Positions 6,867-15,205 of a DNA stretch of 15,821 bases are shown here, piece by piece. The translations under genes and the position numbers were made by a program. The stretch is from contig CALQED020000003.1 of the NCBI GenBank assembly GCA_943329505.2, positions 1-15,821 on the forward strand, written 5' to 3'. The notes beneath the pieces are model-generated. The model made no database searches and was not told the origin of the DNA. It worked only from the letters and a program-made list of their open reading frames with translations. Numbering within the stretch: position 1 is the stretch's first letter; every line of letters starts with the position of its first letter. The stretch is from Polynucleobacter meluiroseus. Lineage in GTDB: Bacteria > Pseudomonadota > Gammaproteobacteria > Burkholderiales > Burkholderiaceae.

Positions 6867-8750
6867 ATGTCATATAAAGCACATCACGAACGTTCTATAA
6901 AAGATCCAGACGGATTTTGGGGTGAGCAGGCAAAGTTAATTCACTGGCAAAAACCATTCGATAAAGTTCTCAATTACGACAACCCGCCATTTGCAAAATG
7001 GTTTGAGGGTGGCCTGACCAATCTTTGTTATAACGCAGTAGATCGTCACGTTCCAGAACGCGCCAAGCAAATTGCGCTGGTCGCGGTATCCACCGAAACT
7101 AATCAAGAAAAAACGTACACCTATCAAGAGCTATACGAAGAGGTCAATCGGATGGCGGCAATCTACCAAGCCAACGGGATCAAAAAGGGTGATCGTGTTT
7201 TGATCTACATGCCGATGATTGCCGAGGCTTGTTTTGCCATGCTCGCCTGTGCTCGTATCGGCGCGATTCATTCGGTTGTATTCGGCGGCTTTGCTTCACA
7301 TAGTTTGGCCTCACGCATTGATGATGCACAACCTAAGATGATTGTGACTGCAGAAGCTGGCGCACGGGGTGGCAAGGCAGTTCCGTATAAGCCTTTATTG
7401 GATGAGGCGATTACGCTAGCGAGTTATAAGCCTGAGAAAGTATTGATCGTCAATCGTGGCTTAGTAGAATTCACCACGGTTGCAGGTCGTGACCTAGACT
7501 ATGCCTCTGAGCGTCAAAAACATCTGAACGATATTGTTCCGATTGAATGGGTTGATGCAACGCATCCCTCCTATATTCTCTACACCTCCGGTACCACTGG
7601 CAAACCGAAGGGAGTGCAACGCGATACTGGTGGTTATGCGGTAGCGCTGGCTGCCTCTATGAAACATATCTTTACTGGCAGTGCTGGTGAGACCATGTTT
7701 TGCACATCGGATATTGGTTGGGTAGTGGGGCATAGTTACATTATTTATGCGCCATTGCTGAGCGGCATGGCTACCATCATGTATGAGGGAACGCCACTGC
7801 GTCCTGATGCTGGTATTTGGTGGGAGTTGGTTGCCAAGTACCAAGTCTCAGTAATGTTTTCTGCACCCACTGCAGTTCGTGTTTTGAAGAAACAAGATCC
7901 AGCTTTTTTAACCAAGCACGATCTTTCGAAACTGCGCGCTTTGTTCTTGGCTGGAGAGCCATTGGATGAACCTACTGCAAGTTGGATACATGATGCGATC
8001 AAGAAACCCATCGTCGATAACTATTGGCAAACCGAAACAGGTTGGCCAATGCTTGCCATTCAGCGCGGCATTGAAGTGATGCCCCATAAGTTTGGTTCGC
8101 CAGGGGTACCATCGTTTGGTTACAACATGAAACTCTTAGATGATGCGAGCTCTGAAGAGTTAGGCCCAGATCAAAAAGGCGTCATTGCCATTGAAGGTCC
8201 ATTGCCTCCAGGCTGTATGCAAACGGTGTGGGGCGATGACAAGCGCTTTGTGAGTACGTATTGGGAAACGATCCCCGGTAAATTGATTTACTCCACCTTT
8301 GACTGGGGCATTAAAGATAAAGATGGCTACTTCTTTATCTTAGGTCGTACGGATGACGTAATCAACGTTGCTGGACATCGTCTTGGCACTCGAGAGATCG
8401 AGGAGAGCATCTCTAGTCACCCTAATGTGTCTGAAGTTGCAGTGGTTGGGATTGAGGATAAGCTCAAGGGCCAGGCAGCGATTGCATTTGTGATTCCAAA
8501 AGATGCTACTAAAACAGATACCCTGGAAAAAGAGTGCATGAAGACTGTTGATAACCAGTTGGGTGCGATTGCTCGTCCAGGGCGCGTCTATGTAGTCACC
8601 GCTTTACCAAAGACCCGTTCCGGCAAGATTGTGCGGCGTGCCCTGCAAGCGGTAGCGGAAGGACGTGATCCTGGTGATATTAGTACGATGGAAGACCAAT
8701 CTGTTTTAGCGCAAATTAAAACCATCATCGAGCGGAGTGCTGCCACCTAA
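6867..8750 (+). CDS. prpE: Propionyl-CoA synthetase
   Basis: This cytoplasmic AMP-forming acyl-CoA ligase activates propionate through propionyl-AMP. The length of 627 residues from ATG 6867 matches E. coli PrpE (628). The adenylation motifs are intact: YTSGTTGKPKG (239-249), NYWQTETGWP (385-394) and GRTDDVINVAGHR (493-505). The catalytic lysine K587 in PKTRSGK is also the usual acetylation-control site in this family. Segments such as GCMQTVWGDDKRFVSTYW and the N-terminal FWGEQAKLIHWQ and NPPFAKWF match PrpE rather than acetyl-CoA synthetase, but some acetate activity is possible. A TTG at 6861 in the same frame would add two residues. I chose the ATG because AGG at 6858-6860 is spaced 6 nt from it. 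No other prp (methylcitrate) genes are in the window, so this copy stands apart from a propionate operon. Confidence 0.93.
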   Translation: MSYKAHHERSIKDPDGFWGEQAKLIHWQKPFDKVLNYDNPPFAKWFEGGLTNLCYNAVDRHVPERAKQIALVAVSTETNQEKTYTYQELYEEVNRMAAIYQANGIKKGDRVLIYMPMIAEACFAMLACARIGAIHSVVFGGFASHSLASRIDDAQPKMIVTAEAGARGGKAVPYKPLLDEAITLASYKPEKVLIVNRGLVEFTTVAGRDLDYASERQKHLNDIVPIEWVDATHPSYILYTSGTTGKPKGVQRDTGGYAVALAASMKHIFTGSAGETMFCTSDIGWVVGHSYIIYAPLLSGMATIMYEGTPLRPDAGIWWELVAKYQVSVMFSAPTAVRVLKKQDPAFLTKHDLSKLRALFLAGEPLDEPTASWIHDAIKKPIVDNYWQTETGWPMLAIQRGIEVMPHKFGSPGVPSFGYNMKLLDDASSEELGPDQKGVIAIEGPLPPGCMQTVWGDDKRFVSTYWETIPGKLIYSTFDWGIKDKDGYFFILGRTDDVINVAGHRLGTREIEESISSHPNVSEVAVVGIEDKLKGQAAIAFVIPKDATKTDTLEKECMKTVDNQLGAIARPGRVYVVTALPKTRSGKIVRRALQAVAEGRDPGDISTMEDQSVLAQIKTIIERSAAT

Positions 8751-8959
8751 TTCATCCAGAGCACTGGAGGAGGAAACCCCCTTTAAAGCCTATTTGGCTG
8801 GGGATTCAAGGGTTTACGGAGCAAAACTGGTATGATTGCAAGGTTAAAAACTTATTAAATACCCTAGCGCTTAAAGACACTCACCTCCCGCATACACAAG
8901 CCTCGGGTTAGTCTTTTTGGGGGTTTTGAGCGTCGGATGGAGCAGGGACTGGAGATGGT
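8751..8959 (+). promoter_or_regulatory. prpE-carA intergenic region, probable carAB promoter and leader
   Basis: This 209-bp gap separates prpE from carA. Near its start, CCCC (8777-8780) and AGCC (8787-8790) can pair with GGCT (8796-8799) and GGGG (8800-8803) around the loop TATTT, with a 5-nt bulge. No T run follows, so it is at best a weak end for prpE transcripts. TATGAT at 8831-8836 is the best -10 candidate for carAB, with no convincing -35. A short CCCG/CGGG pair (8887-8890 and 8904-8907) precedes a T5G5T4 run (8914-8927). AAACCCCC (8774-8781) is complementary to GGGGGTTT (8919-8926), which may be chance. Control by pyrimidines or arginine is known for carAB in other bacteria, but I see no recognisable operator. 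Confidence 0.4.
8951..8954 (+). promoter_or_regulatory. Ribosome binding site deciding the carA TTG start
   Basis: GGAG lies 5 nt before the TTG at 8960. The nearest upstream in-frame codon of note is a TGA stop at 8927, with no ATG or GTG between. carA must therefore begin at TTG 8960 or at a later TTG/GTG. This site favours 8960. Confidence 0.6.
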
Positions 8960-10156
8960 TTGTCACCCTTGCTTCCTTCTTTTCCTCCCGCCGTGTTGGC
9001 TCTAGCCGACGGCACACTATTTCCTGGTTTTAGTATTGGCGCCTTGGGCGAAACCACTGGCGAAGTTGTTTTCAATACCGCATTAACGGGTTATCAAGAG
9101 ATCATCACCGATCCTAGCTATTCACGTCAAATTGTCACCTTGACTTATCCCCACATTGGTAATGTTGGCGTCAATGCACAGGATGCCGAATCTGATCAGA
9201 TTCATGCGGCAGGACTCGTGATTAAAGATTTGCCTAAGCGGGTTTCTAATTTTCGCTCAGAGGGCAGTTTGGATCATTACTTAACTGCGGCAGGCGTGGT
9301 GGGGATTGCTGGGATTGATACCCGTAAGCTCACTCGGATATTGCGTGATAAGGGGGCTCAATCGGGCGCCATTGTGGCCGGTCAATTAGGCGCAGATTAC
9401 GTAGACTTAGGTAAAAAAGCGCTGGAATTAGCCAAAGCGTTTCCTGGCATGGCAGGACTGGACTTGGCAAAAGTCGTCACCACCAAAAAAGCCTATAAAT
9501 GGCGTGAAGCCGAGTGGGATTTACATGGTCCTGACGGTAAACCTGCTTACAGAACGCTTGACAAAACAAAGCCCCTTAAAAAAGTCGTGGCATACGACTT
9601 TGGCGTGAAGCGTAATATTTTGCGCATGCTCACTGAGCGCGGTTGTGAATTGACTGTAGTACCAGCGCAAACTACTGCTGCACAAGTGCTTGCGATGAAT
9701 CCTGATGGCGTCTTTTTCTCCAATGGCCCTGGAGACCCTGGCCCCTGTGATTACGCCATTGCTGCGGCAAAAGAAATTATTGAAAAAGGGGTGCCCACTT
9801 TTGGGATCTGTTTAGGTCACCAGATTATGGGTTTAGCTGCTGGCGCTAAAACCTTGAAGATGAAGTTTGGTCATCATGGTGCCAATCATCCTGTAAAAGA
9901 TTTGGATACAGGCCGCGTTGCCATTACCTCACAAAATCACGGTTTTGCGGTTGATGCCAATACGCTGCCAGACAATCTTCGCGTGACGCATGTTTCCTTA
10001 TTTGATGGTTCCTTGCAGGGCTTAGCTTGGAAAGACAAGCCAGCACTCTGTTTTCAAGGCCATCCTGAGGCATCGCCAGGCCCTCATGACATAGCTTATT
10101 TATTTGATCGTTTTATGGAGCTCATGAATGCTAGCAGCCAGAAGGAGGGCAAATAA
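8960..10156 (+). CDS. carA: Carbamoyl-phosphate synthase small subunit (glutaminase)
   Basis: This subunit hydrolyses glutamine and channels ammonia to CarB for carbamoyl phosphate, the precursor of pyrimidines and arginine. The N-terminal CPSase domain (about 12-145) has the conserved [21 protein letters not shown] and YPHIGNVG segments. The class I glutamine amidotransferase domain (about 208-390) has SNGPGDP (254-260), the nucleophile C284 in GICLGHQ, and H368 and E370 in GHPEASPGP. The length of 398 residues is slightly above E. coli (382). The start must be non-AUG. TTG 8960 is chosen on its ribosome site, and E. coli carA also uses TTG. A small out-of-frame ORF overlaps the start. The TAA stop overlaps the carB ATG by one base, so the two subunits are translated in coupled fashion. 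Confidence 0.97.
   Translation: MSPLLPSFPPAVLALADGTLFPGFSIGALGETTGEVVFNTALTGYQEIITDPSYSRQIVTLTYPHIGNVGVNAQDAESDQIHAAGLVIKDLPKRVSNFRSEGSLDHYLTAAGVVGIAGIDTRKLTRILRDKGAQSGAIVAGQLGADYVDLGKKALELAKAFPGMAGLDLAKVVTTKKAYKWREAEWDLHGPDGKPAYRTLDKTKPLKKVVAYDFGVKRNILRMLTERGCELTVVPAQTTAAQVLAMNPDGVFFSNGPGDPGPCDYAIAAAKEIIEKGVPTFGICLGHQIMGLAAGAKTLKMKFGHHGANHPVKDLDTGRVAITSQNHGFAVDANTLPDNLRVTHVSLFDGSLQGLAWKDKPALCFQGHPEASPGPHDIAYLFDRFMELMNASSQKEGK
10142..10148 (+). promoter_or_regulatory. Strong Shine-Dalgarno of carB inside carA
   Basis: AAGGAGG lies within the last codons of carA, 7 nt before the carB ATG at 10156. It is the best ribosome site in the window and much stronger than that of carA, which would help keep the large subunit at least equal to the small one. 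Confidence 0.8.
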
Positions 10157-13100
10157 TGCCTAAGCGTAGCGACATTAAGAGCATTCTGATTATTGGGGCA
10201 GGCCCCATTGTGATTGGCCAAGCCTGTGAGTTTGATTATTCTGGCGCGCAAGCTTGCAAAGCATTGCGTGACGAAGGCTATAAAGTTATTTTGGTGAACA
10301 GTAATCCTGCCACCATCATGACGGATCCAGAGATGGCTGATGTGACCTACATCGAGCCGATTACCTGGGAAGTAGTTGAACGCATCATTGCTACCGAAAA
10401 ACCCGATGCCATTTTGCCAACCATGGGTGGCCAAACCGCTTTGAACTGCGCATTAGATTTACATCGCCACGGTGTATTGCAAAAGTATGGTTGCGAACTG
10501 ATTGGCGCTTCACCAGAAGCAATCGACAAAGCTGAAGATCGTCAGAAATTTAAGAATGCGATGACCAAGATTGGTCTGGGCTCTGCTAAATCAGGCATTG
10601 CTCATTCGATGGATGAAGCATTGGAAGTGCAGCAACAGATTCAGAAACAAACAGGCAGTGCAGGTTTCCCAGTAGTGATTCGCCCATCTTTTACCATGGG
10701 TGGTTCAGGCGGTGGTATTGCTTATAACCGCGAAGAATTTGAAGAAATTTGTAAACGTGGTCTAGATCTCTCTCCAACCCATGAACTCTTAATTGAAGAA
10801 TCTCTGCTGGGCTGGAAAGAGTTTGAGATGGAAGTAGTGCGTGATCGTAACGACAATTGCATCATCGTCTGCTCAATCGAAAACTTAGACCCCATGGGTG
10901 TGCATACCGGTGATTCCATTACCGTTGCTCCAGCGCAAACTTTGACAGACAAAGAATATCAATTGATGCGTAACGCCTCGATTGCTGTGCTGCGGGAGAT
11001 TGGTGTTGATACTGGCGGTTCAAACGTGCAGTTCTCGATTAATCCGGCAGATGGTCGCATGATTGTGATTGAGATGAATCCACGCGTATCCCGTTCATCA
11101 GCCTTAGCTTCTAAGGCTACCGGATTCCCGATTGCCAAGATTGCCGCTAAGCTTGCTGTTGGTTACACGCTGGATGAACTCAAGAATGATATTACTGGCG
11201 GCGCTACGCCAGCATCATTTGAGCCTTCGATTGATTATGTTGTTACCAAGATTCCACGTTTTGCGTTTGAGAAATTTCCCCAAGCCGATTCCCGCTTAAC
11301 CACGCAGATGAAATCCGTTGGCGAAGTGATGGCGATTGGCCGCACTTTCCAAGAGTTCTTTCAAAAAGCCTTACGTGGACTAGAGGTTGGGGTTGATGGT
11401 TTAGATGAAGTCTCTACTGATCTAGATGACATCATTAATGAAATTAATGAACCTGGCCCAGACCGAATTTGGTATTTAGCTGATGCCTTCCGTATGGGTA
11501 TGGACTTAGATGAAATCTATAGCGAAAGCAAAATAGATCCTTGGTTCTTAGAGCAGATCGAAGAACTCATCACGATAGAAACAGAGCTCAAACAGCGCAA
11601 GCTTGATAGTCTTTCTGCTGCAGAACTCCGTGCCGTAAAACAAAAAGGCTTTTCTGATCGTCGTTTGGCAAAATTACTGGGTATAGAGGCCTCATCAGTC
11701 CGTGCCGCACGTCATCGCTTAAAAGTGCTGCCTGTATACAAGCGCGTAGACACCTGTGCTGCTGAGTTCTCTACCAATACTGCTTATATGTATTCCACTT
11801 ATGAGGCAGAACACGGTGAGTGTGAATCCCGCCCAACGACTAAAGACAAGATTATGGTCTTGGGTGGTGGGCCCAACCGTATTGGTCAAGGTATTGAATT
11901 TGACTATTGCTGCGTACACGCTGCCTTGGCGATGCGTGACGATGGTTATGAAACTATTATGGTCAACTGCAACCCAGAAACGGTTTCGACTGACTACGAT
12001 ACCTCGGATCGTTTGTACTTTGAGCCATTAACGCTCGAAGACGTATTAGAAATTGTTGCCAAGGAAAAGCCCAAGGGTGTGATTGTGCAATACGGCGGTC
12101 AAACGCCTTTGAAACTGGCTTTAGATCTTGAGCGTAATGGTGTGCCCATTATTGGCACCTCACCAGACATGATTGATGCCGCAGAAGATCGCGAGCGATT
12201 CCAAAAGCTATTGTACGAATTAGGCTTGCGTCAACCACCGAATCGTACTGCGCGCGCTGAAGATGAAGCCTTGAAGCTGGCAGAAGAAATTGGCTATCCA
12301 TTGGTAGTGCGCCCATCTTATGTATTGGGTGGTCGTGCCATGGAAATCGTTCATGATGGCCGGGACTTAGAGCGTTATATGCGCGAGGCAGTCAAAGTCT
12401 CTCACGACTCTCCAGTTCTGTTAGATCGCTTCCTCAATGATGCGATTGAGTGTGATGTTGATTGCATCAGCGATGGTAGCCAAGTATTTATTGGTGGCGT
12501 GATGGAGCATATTGAGCAGGCCGGCGTTCACTCAGGTGATTCGGCATGTTCATTACCGCCTTATTCATTGTCTGACGAGACGGTTGCAGAGATTAAGCGT
12601 CAAACTGCAGCGATGGCAAAAGGTCTAAACGTCATTGGTTTGATGAATGTGCAGTTTGCGATTCAGAATGTGGATGGCAAAGATGTGATTTACGTCTTGG
12701 AAGTGAACCCACGTGCATCAAGAACGGTACCTTTTGTATCCAAAGCCACCGGTTTGCAATTAGCAAAAATTGCGGCTCGTTGTATGGTGGGTCAATCGCT
12801 TGAGCAGCAAGGCATCACATCTGAAATCAAGCCTCCATATTTCTCAGTCAAAGAAGCGGTCTTCCCATTTAATAAGTTCCCCGGCATTGATCCGATTCTT
12901 GGGCCCGAGATGCGCTCTACCGGTGAAGTCATGGGTGTGGGTAAAACTTTTGGTGAAGCTTTGTTCAAGTCCCAATTAGGTGCTGGTATTAAGTTACCTA
13001 AGAGTGGTACTGTGCTGCTTACCGTGAAGGATGGCGATAAACCTAAAGCAGTAGAGGTTGCTAAGCTCTTGCATCAACTCGGCTTTCCAATGGTGGCTAC

Positions 13101-13419
13101 CAAAGGAACGGCGGCAGCAATTGAAGCTGCTGGTTTGCCAGTGCGCCTGGTGAATAAGGTCAAAGATGGACGTCCTCATATTGTGGATTTCATTAAAAAC
13201 GGTGAAATTTCCCTGGTATTTACTACCGTTGATGAAACCCGCACTGCAATTGCGGACTCGAGGTCAATTCGGACGAGTGCCCAAGCCAATGGCGTGACTT
13301 ACTACACCACCATTAGCGCTGCTCGCGCAGTCATGGATGGTTTGCTGGCATCTCAAAATGGCAGCAAAGAGTCGCTTGAGGTTTATTCACTCCAAAACTT
13401 ACATCAGTTGCTCATTTAA
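10156..13419 (+). CDS. carB: Carbamoyl-phosphate synthase large subunit
   Basis: This subunit makes carbamoyl phosphate from bicarbonate, ammonia and two ATP. The 1087 residues (E. coli 1073) form the usual duplicated architecture. Half 1 begins at [22 protein letters not shown] (about 9-30), with its ATP-grasp at about 130-340 containing [15 protein letters not shown] and [18 protein letters not shown]. After an oligomerisation region (about 400-555), half 2 begins at [19 protein letters not shown] (about 565), with [14 protein letters not shown] and [18 protein letters not shown]. The C-terminal MGS-like allosteric domain (about 948-1070) is the part that binds UMP, IMP and ornithine in the E. 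coli enzyme. All segments are unbroken. It is co-transcribed with carA and followed by a hairpin terminator 19 bp after the stop. Confidence 0.98.
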   Translation: MPKRSDIKSILIIGAGPIVIGQACEFDYSGAQACKALRDEGYKVILVNSNPATIMTDPEMADVTYIEPITWEVVERIIATEKPDAILPTMGGQTALNCALDLHRHGVLQKYGCELIGASPEAIDKAEDRQKFKNAMTKIGLGSAKSGIAHSMDEALEVQQQIQKQTGSAGFPVVIRPSFTMGGSGGGIAYNREEFEEICKRGLDLSPTHELLIEESLLGWKEFEMEVVRDRNDNCIIVCSIENLDPMGVHTGDSITVAPAQTLTDKEYQLMRNASIAVLREIGVDTGGSNVQFSINPADGRMIVIEMNPRVSRSSALASKATGFPIAKIAAKLAVGYTLDELKNDITGGATPASFEPSIDYVVTKIPRFAFEKFPQADSRLTTQMKSVGEVMAIGRTFQEFFQKALRGLEVGVDGLDEVSTDLDDIINEINEPGPDRIWYLADAFRMGMDLDEIYSESKIDPWFLEQIEELITIETELKQRKLDSLSAAELRAVKQKGFSDRRLAKLLGIEASSVRAARHRLKVLPVYKRVDTCAAEFSTNTAYMYSTYEAEHGECESRPTTKDKIMVLGGGPNRIGQGIEFDYCCVHAALAMRDDGYETIMVNCNPETVSTDYDTSDRLYFEPLTLEDVLEIVAKEKPKGVIVQYGGQTPLKLALDLERNGVPIIGTSPDMIDAAEDRERFQKLLYELGLRQPPNRTARAEDEALKLAEEIGYPLVVRPSYVLGGRAMEIVHDGRDLERYMREAVKVSHDSPVLLDRFLNDAIECDVDCISDGSQVFIGGVMEHIEQAGVHSGDSACSLPPYSLSDETVAEIKRQTAAMAKGLNVIGLMNVQFAIQNVDGKDVIYVLEVNPRASRTVPFVSKATGLQLAKIAARCMVGQSLEQQGITSEIKPPYFSVKEAVFPFNKFPGIDPILGPEMRSTGEVMGVGKTFGEALFKSQLGAGIKLPKSGTVLLTVKDGDKPKAVEVAKLLHQLGFPMVATKGTAAAIEAAGLPVRLVNKVKDGRPHIVDFIKNGEISLVFTTVDETRTAIADSRSIRTSAQANGVTYYTTISAARAVMDGLLASQNGSKESLEVYSLQNLHQLLI

Positions 13420-13437
13420 TCTAAAATCAGCTGATGG

Positions 13438-13460
13438 GGGCGCTTTCTGCGCCTGTTTTT
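13438..13460 (+). terminator. Rho-independent terminator/attenuator between carB and greA
   Basis: GGCGC (13439-13443) and GCGCC (13449-13453) pair around the loop TTTCT, extended by a possible G-T pair, and TGTTTTT follows. The stem is short but fully GC. The T run ends only 16 nt before the greA start codon, so any transcript entering greA from upstream must read through this site. Confidence 0.65.
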
Positions 13461-13476
13461 AAGTTAGGCTAGTGGC

Positions 13477-13953
13477 ATGAACACAATTCCGATTACCAAG
13501 CGTGGTGCACAACTCCTCAAAGAGGAGTTGCACCGCCTAAAGCATGTTGAGCGTCCCGCAGTCATCAATGCAATCTCTGAAGCCCGCGCCCAAGGCGATC
13601 TTTCAGAAAATGCTGAGTATGATGCCGCCAAAGAAAAACAAGGCTTTATTGAGGGGCGCATTCAAGAGCTTGAAGGCAAATTGTCTGCCGCCCAAATTAT
13701 TGATCCCGCAACCCTAGATGTTGCTGGCCGAATTGTTTTTGGTGCCACAGTCGATTTAGAGGATCTTGAGGATGGTACTAAGTTCACTTATCAAATCGTT
13801 GGTGATGACGAGGCAGACATTGCTTTCAATAAAATTTCCATCAGCTCACCGATTGCACGCGCCTTAATTGGTAAAGAAGAGGGCGATGTGGTTGCTGTGC
13901 AAGCGCCTGGTGGCAATCGTGAGGTAGAAATTCTAGCTATTCGTTATATCTAA
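13477..13953 (+). CDS. greA: Transcription elongation factor GreA
   Basis: GreA enters the secondary channel of stalled, backtracked RNA polymerase and stimulates cleavage of the nascent RNA 3' end. The 158 residues match E. coli GreA exactly in length. The N-terminal coiled coil (about 8-75) has the tip motif [20 protein letters not shown], with the catalytic acidic residues D41 and E44. The C-terminal FKBP-like domain (about 80-158) includes [20 protein letters not shown] 13477 is clear, though its ribosome site (TTAGG, 13463-13468 region) is weak. Its transcript must either read through the terminator just upstream or start very close to the gene. Codons about 10-19 can form a strong hairpin. 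The TAA stop overlaps the ATG of the DUF4149 gene. Confidence 0.97.
   Translation: MNTIPITKRGAQLLKEELHRLKHVERPAVINAISEARAQGDLSENAEYDAAKEKQGFIEGRIQELEGKLSAAQIIDPATLDVAGRIVFGATVDLEDLEDGTKFTYQIVGDDEADIAFNKISISSPIARALIGKEEGDVVAVQAPGGNREVEILAIRYI
13505..13533 (+). repeat. Inverted repeat (hairpin) in the first codons of greA
   Basis: CAACTCCTC (13510-13518) and GAGGAGTTG (13522-13530) are perfect reverse complements around an AAA loop. GTG (13505-13507) and CAC (13531-13533) extend the stem past a 2-nt bulge. The right arm contains GAGGAG, a Shine-Dalgarno-like sequence that the stem would hide. Confidence 0.7.
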
Positions 13954-14426
13954 TGGGCAATGCCAGAACCCAAAGAATATTTAGTGTTATTTCAGGTCTT
14001 TGGGTAGGCAGCTTCATTGCAGTTGGATTTTTGGTAGTACCAGTCCTGTTTTCAAGTCTGGGTGATCGCGAAGTTGCTGGCATGATTGCTGGTAGCTTAT
14101 TCAAAACCACTGCCTATTGCGGTGTTGCCCTCAGCGGTTTTCTAATGGTGATGGCCAATCATCTGGTTAGACAGGGTCATCAGCGTTACCGCCTGATTCG
14201 TTGGATTTTATTAGGCATGCTCATGTCTACTATTGGAGCAGCCTTCATCATCATTCCTTGGATGACTTCGCTCAGAGATCAAGCCCTATTTGCAGGTCTG
14301 GCCGTTCGAGAATCGAGCAATGCCATCTTATTTAGTCGTCTGCATGGCGTATCGAGTGTTGTCTTTCTCATTCAATCTGCACTTGGCCTATTTTTAGTGT
14401 GGCAAGCAACAAAAAACGCCGACTAG
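13953..14426 (+). CDS. DUF4149 family membrane protein
   Basis: This 157-residue integral membrane protein of unknown function has about four predicted helices: 12-34 (ISGLWVGSFIAVGFLVVPVLF), 50-72, 83-104 and 131-151. Basic or charged loops lie between them (HLVRQGHQRYRLIRW before helix 3). The GLWVGS and PVLF opening, a FKT motif near residue 50 and the R/LHG motif before the last helix are what I associate with DUF4149. The family assignment is from memory of such proteins. It starts on the ATG overlapping the greA stop (TAATG), so it depends on greA translation. No signal peptide or catalytic motif is seen. The stop lies inside the hairpin that ends the transcript. Confidence 0.75.
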   Translation: MGNARTQRIFSVISGLWVGSFIAVGFLVVPVLFSSLGDREVAGMIAGSLFKTTAYCGVALSGFLMVMANHLVRQGHQRYRLIRWILLGMLMSTIGAAFIIIPWMTSLRDQALFAGLAVRESSNAILFSRLHGVSSVVFLIQSALGLFLVWQATKNAD

Positions 14427-14440
14427 CAGCGTTGTTTTTT
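14412..14440. terminator. Bidirectional terminator between DUF4149 gene and yhbY
   Basis: AACGC (14415-14419) pairs with GCGTT (14429-14433) around a 9-nt loop. Past one mismatch, A and T runs extend the pairing. A T6 run (14435-14440) follows on the plus strand, and the A run at 14411-14416 gives a T run on the minus strand. It therefore suits both converging genes. It overlaps the DUF4149 gene's stop codon. Confidence 0.75.
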
Positions 14441-14452
14441 ACTCCAGTCTAA

Positions 14453-15079
14453 TTAAGACCCAAGTGATTTTTTCTTGTTGCTGCTCATGCGGACCTTGCG
14501 CTTCTTGATGGGTGCTGGCGCAGCGGAAGCCTTGCGGTAGCCTGGTGAAGACCAGCCAATTTTTGATTCAGCAGCTTCAGAGCGCAGCACCCGCTTTTTA
14601 GGCGCGGCTGATTTGACAGCTGCAGCGCGTTCAAACGGAGACTTATTAGAAGCAGAGCGACGATCAGATCTTTCGGAATTGCTGGTGCGTATACCGGATT
14701 TGGTTGGAGCACGATTGGGTTGACGTTTCGTGCGAGGTGCTTGCAAAGACTTTTTAGTCTGTTTACTCGAGCGACTTAAATTGGTGTAAGCCTCATCGAC
14801 GATATCTTTTGGTTTCCAAAGCACCAACAATTTACCAATGTGTTGCACTGGAGCAGCGTTTAGTTTGTCGCATAGTTCTTCGTAGATAGCGATGCGGGCT
14901 TCACGATCATCGCCAAATACGCGAATCTTAATGAGGCCATGATGACCAATTGCAAGCTTTGCCTCTTTGATGACAGCTGGCGTTAAACCATCGCCACCAA
15001 TCATGACTACAGGACTTAAGTCATGAGCGTCAGCTTTGAGGGATTTGCGTTGTGCGGGGGTAATAGTCAGTGCAGTCAT
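14453..15079 (-). CDS. yhbY: YhbY-type CRM-domain ribosome-assembly RNA-binding protein with long basic tail
   Basis: The first 97 or so residues are a complete CRM (YhbY) domain: LTITPAQRKSLKADAHDLSPVVMIG, the RNA-binding GxxG loop as GGDG (28-31) in GGDGLTPAVIKEA, then HHGLIKIRVFGDDRE and HIGKLLVLWKPK. E. coli YhbY is 97 residues and associates with pre-50S particles. Here another 105 or so residues follow, very rich in Lys, Arg, Ser and Ala, ending in KKRKVRMSSNKKKSLGS, which look disordered and RNA-binding. I chose ATG 15079 (MTALTITPAQ) because it matches family N-termini. An in-frame ATG at 15106 would add nine residues and has AGG at a usable spacing. It is divergent from rlmE, so two ribosome-maturation genes share one intergenic region. 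Confidence 0.9.
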   Translation of the reverse strand: MTALTITPAQRKSLKADAHDLSPVVMIGGDGLTPAVIKEAKLAIGHHGLIKIRVFGDDREARIAIYEELCDKLNAAPVQHIGKLLVLWKPKDIVDEAYTNLSRSSKQTKKSLQAPRTKRQPNRAPTKSGIRTSNSERSDRRSASNKSPFERAAAVKSAAPKKRVLRSEAAESKIGWSSPGYRKASAAPAPIKKRKVRMSSNKKKSLGS

Positions 15080-15205
15080 GGGCTCGATGATAGAGCATTG
15101 ATGCATAAAAGAGCCTATTTAAGATAGATTTGATGACTTTTGAATGAATTCCTTTTGCTTTAGGGTGAAGAAACTAGGAAAATAAGAAGCGAAAGTGGGT
15201 AAGTT
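15080..15205. promoter_or_regulatory. Divergent yhbY-rlmE promoter region
   Basis: This AT-rich 126-bp gap (less if yhbY starts at 15106) must hold promoters for both genes. On the plus strand, TTGCTT (15155-15160) and GAAAAT (15178-15183), 17 bp apart, are a weak sigma70-like candidate for rlmE. I see no clear operator or palindrome. In E. coli rlmE is a heat-shock gene, but I do not recognise a sigma32 site here. Confidence 0.35.

Noticed and set aside
7494-7844. A 116-codon minus-strand frame inside prpE
   Set aside because: It is antisense to the conserved adenylation core of prpE and shows no family features. Long antisense frames are common opposite strongly conserved coding DNA.
8774-8815. 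Rho-independent terminator after prpE
   Set aside because: The CCCC/AGCC to GGCT/GGGG pairing has a 5-nt bulge and no T run after it, so it does not meet the usual pattern. It is described only as structure in the intergenic region.
8881-8959. Riboswitch or PyrR-type attenuator before carA
   Set aside because: Only a 4-bp CCCG/CGGG pair and a T5G5T4 run are visible. I see no conserved riboswitch core, no PyrR-binding loop and no clear mutually exclusive hairpins.
10096-10434. A 112-codon minus-strand frame across the carA-carB junction
   Set aside because: It is antisense to both car genes and to the strong carB ribosome site, with no recognisable protein features.
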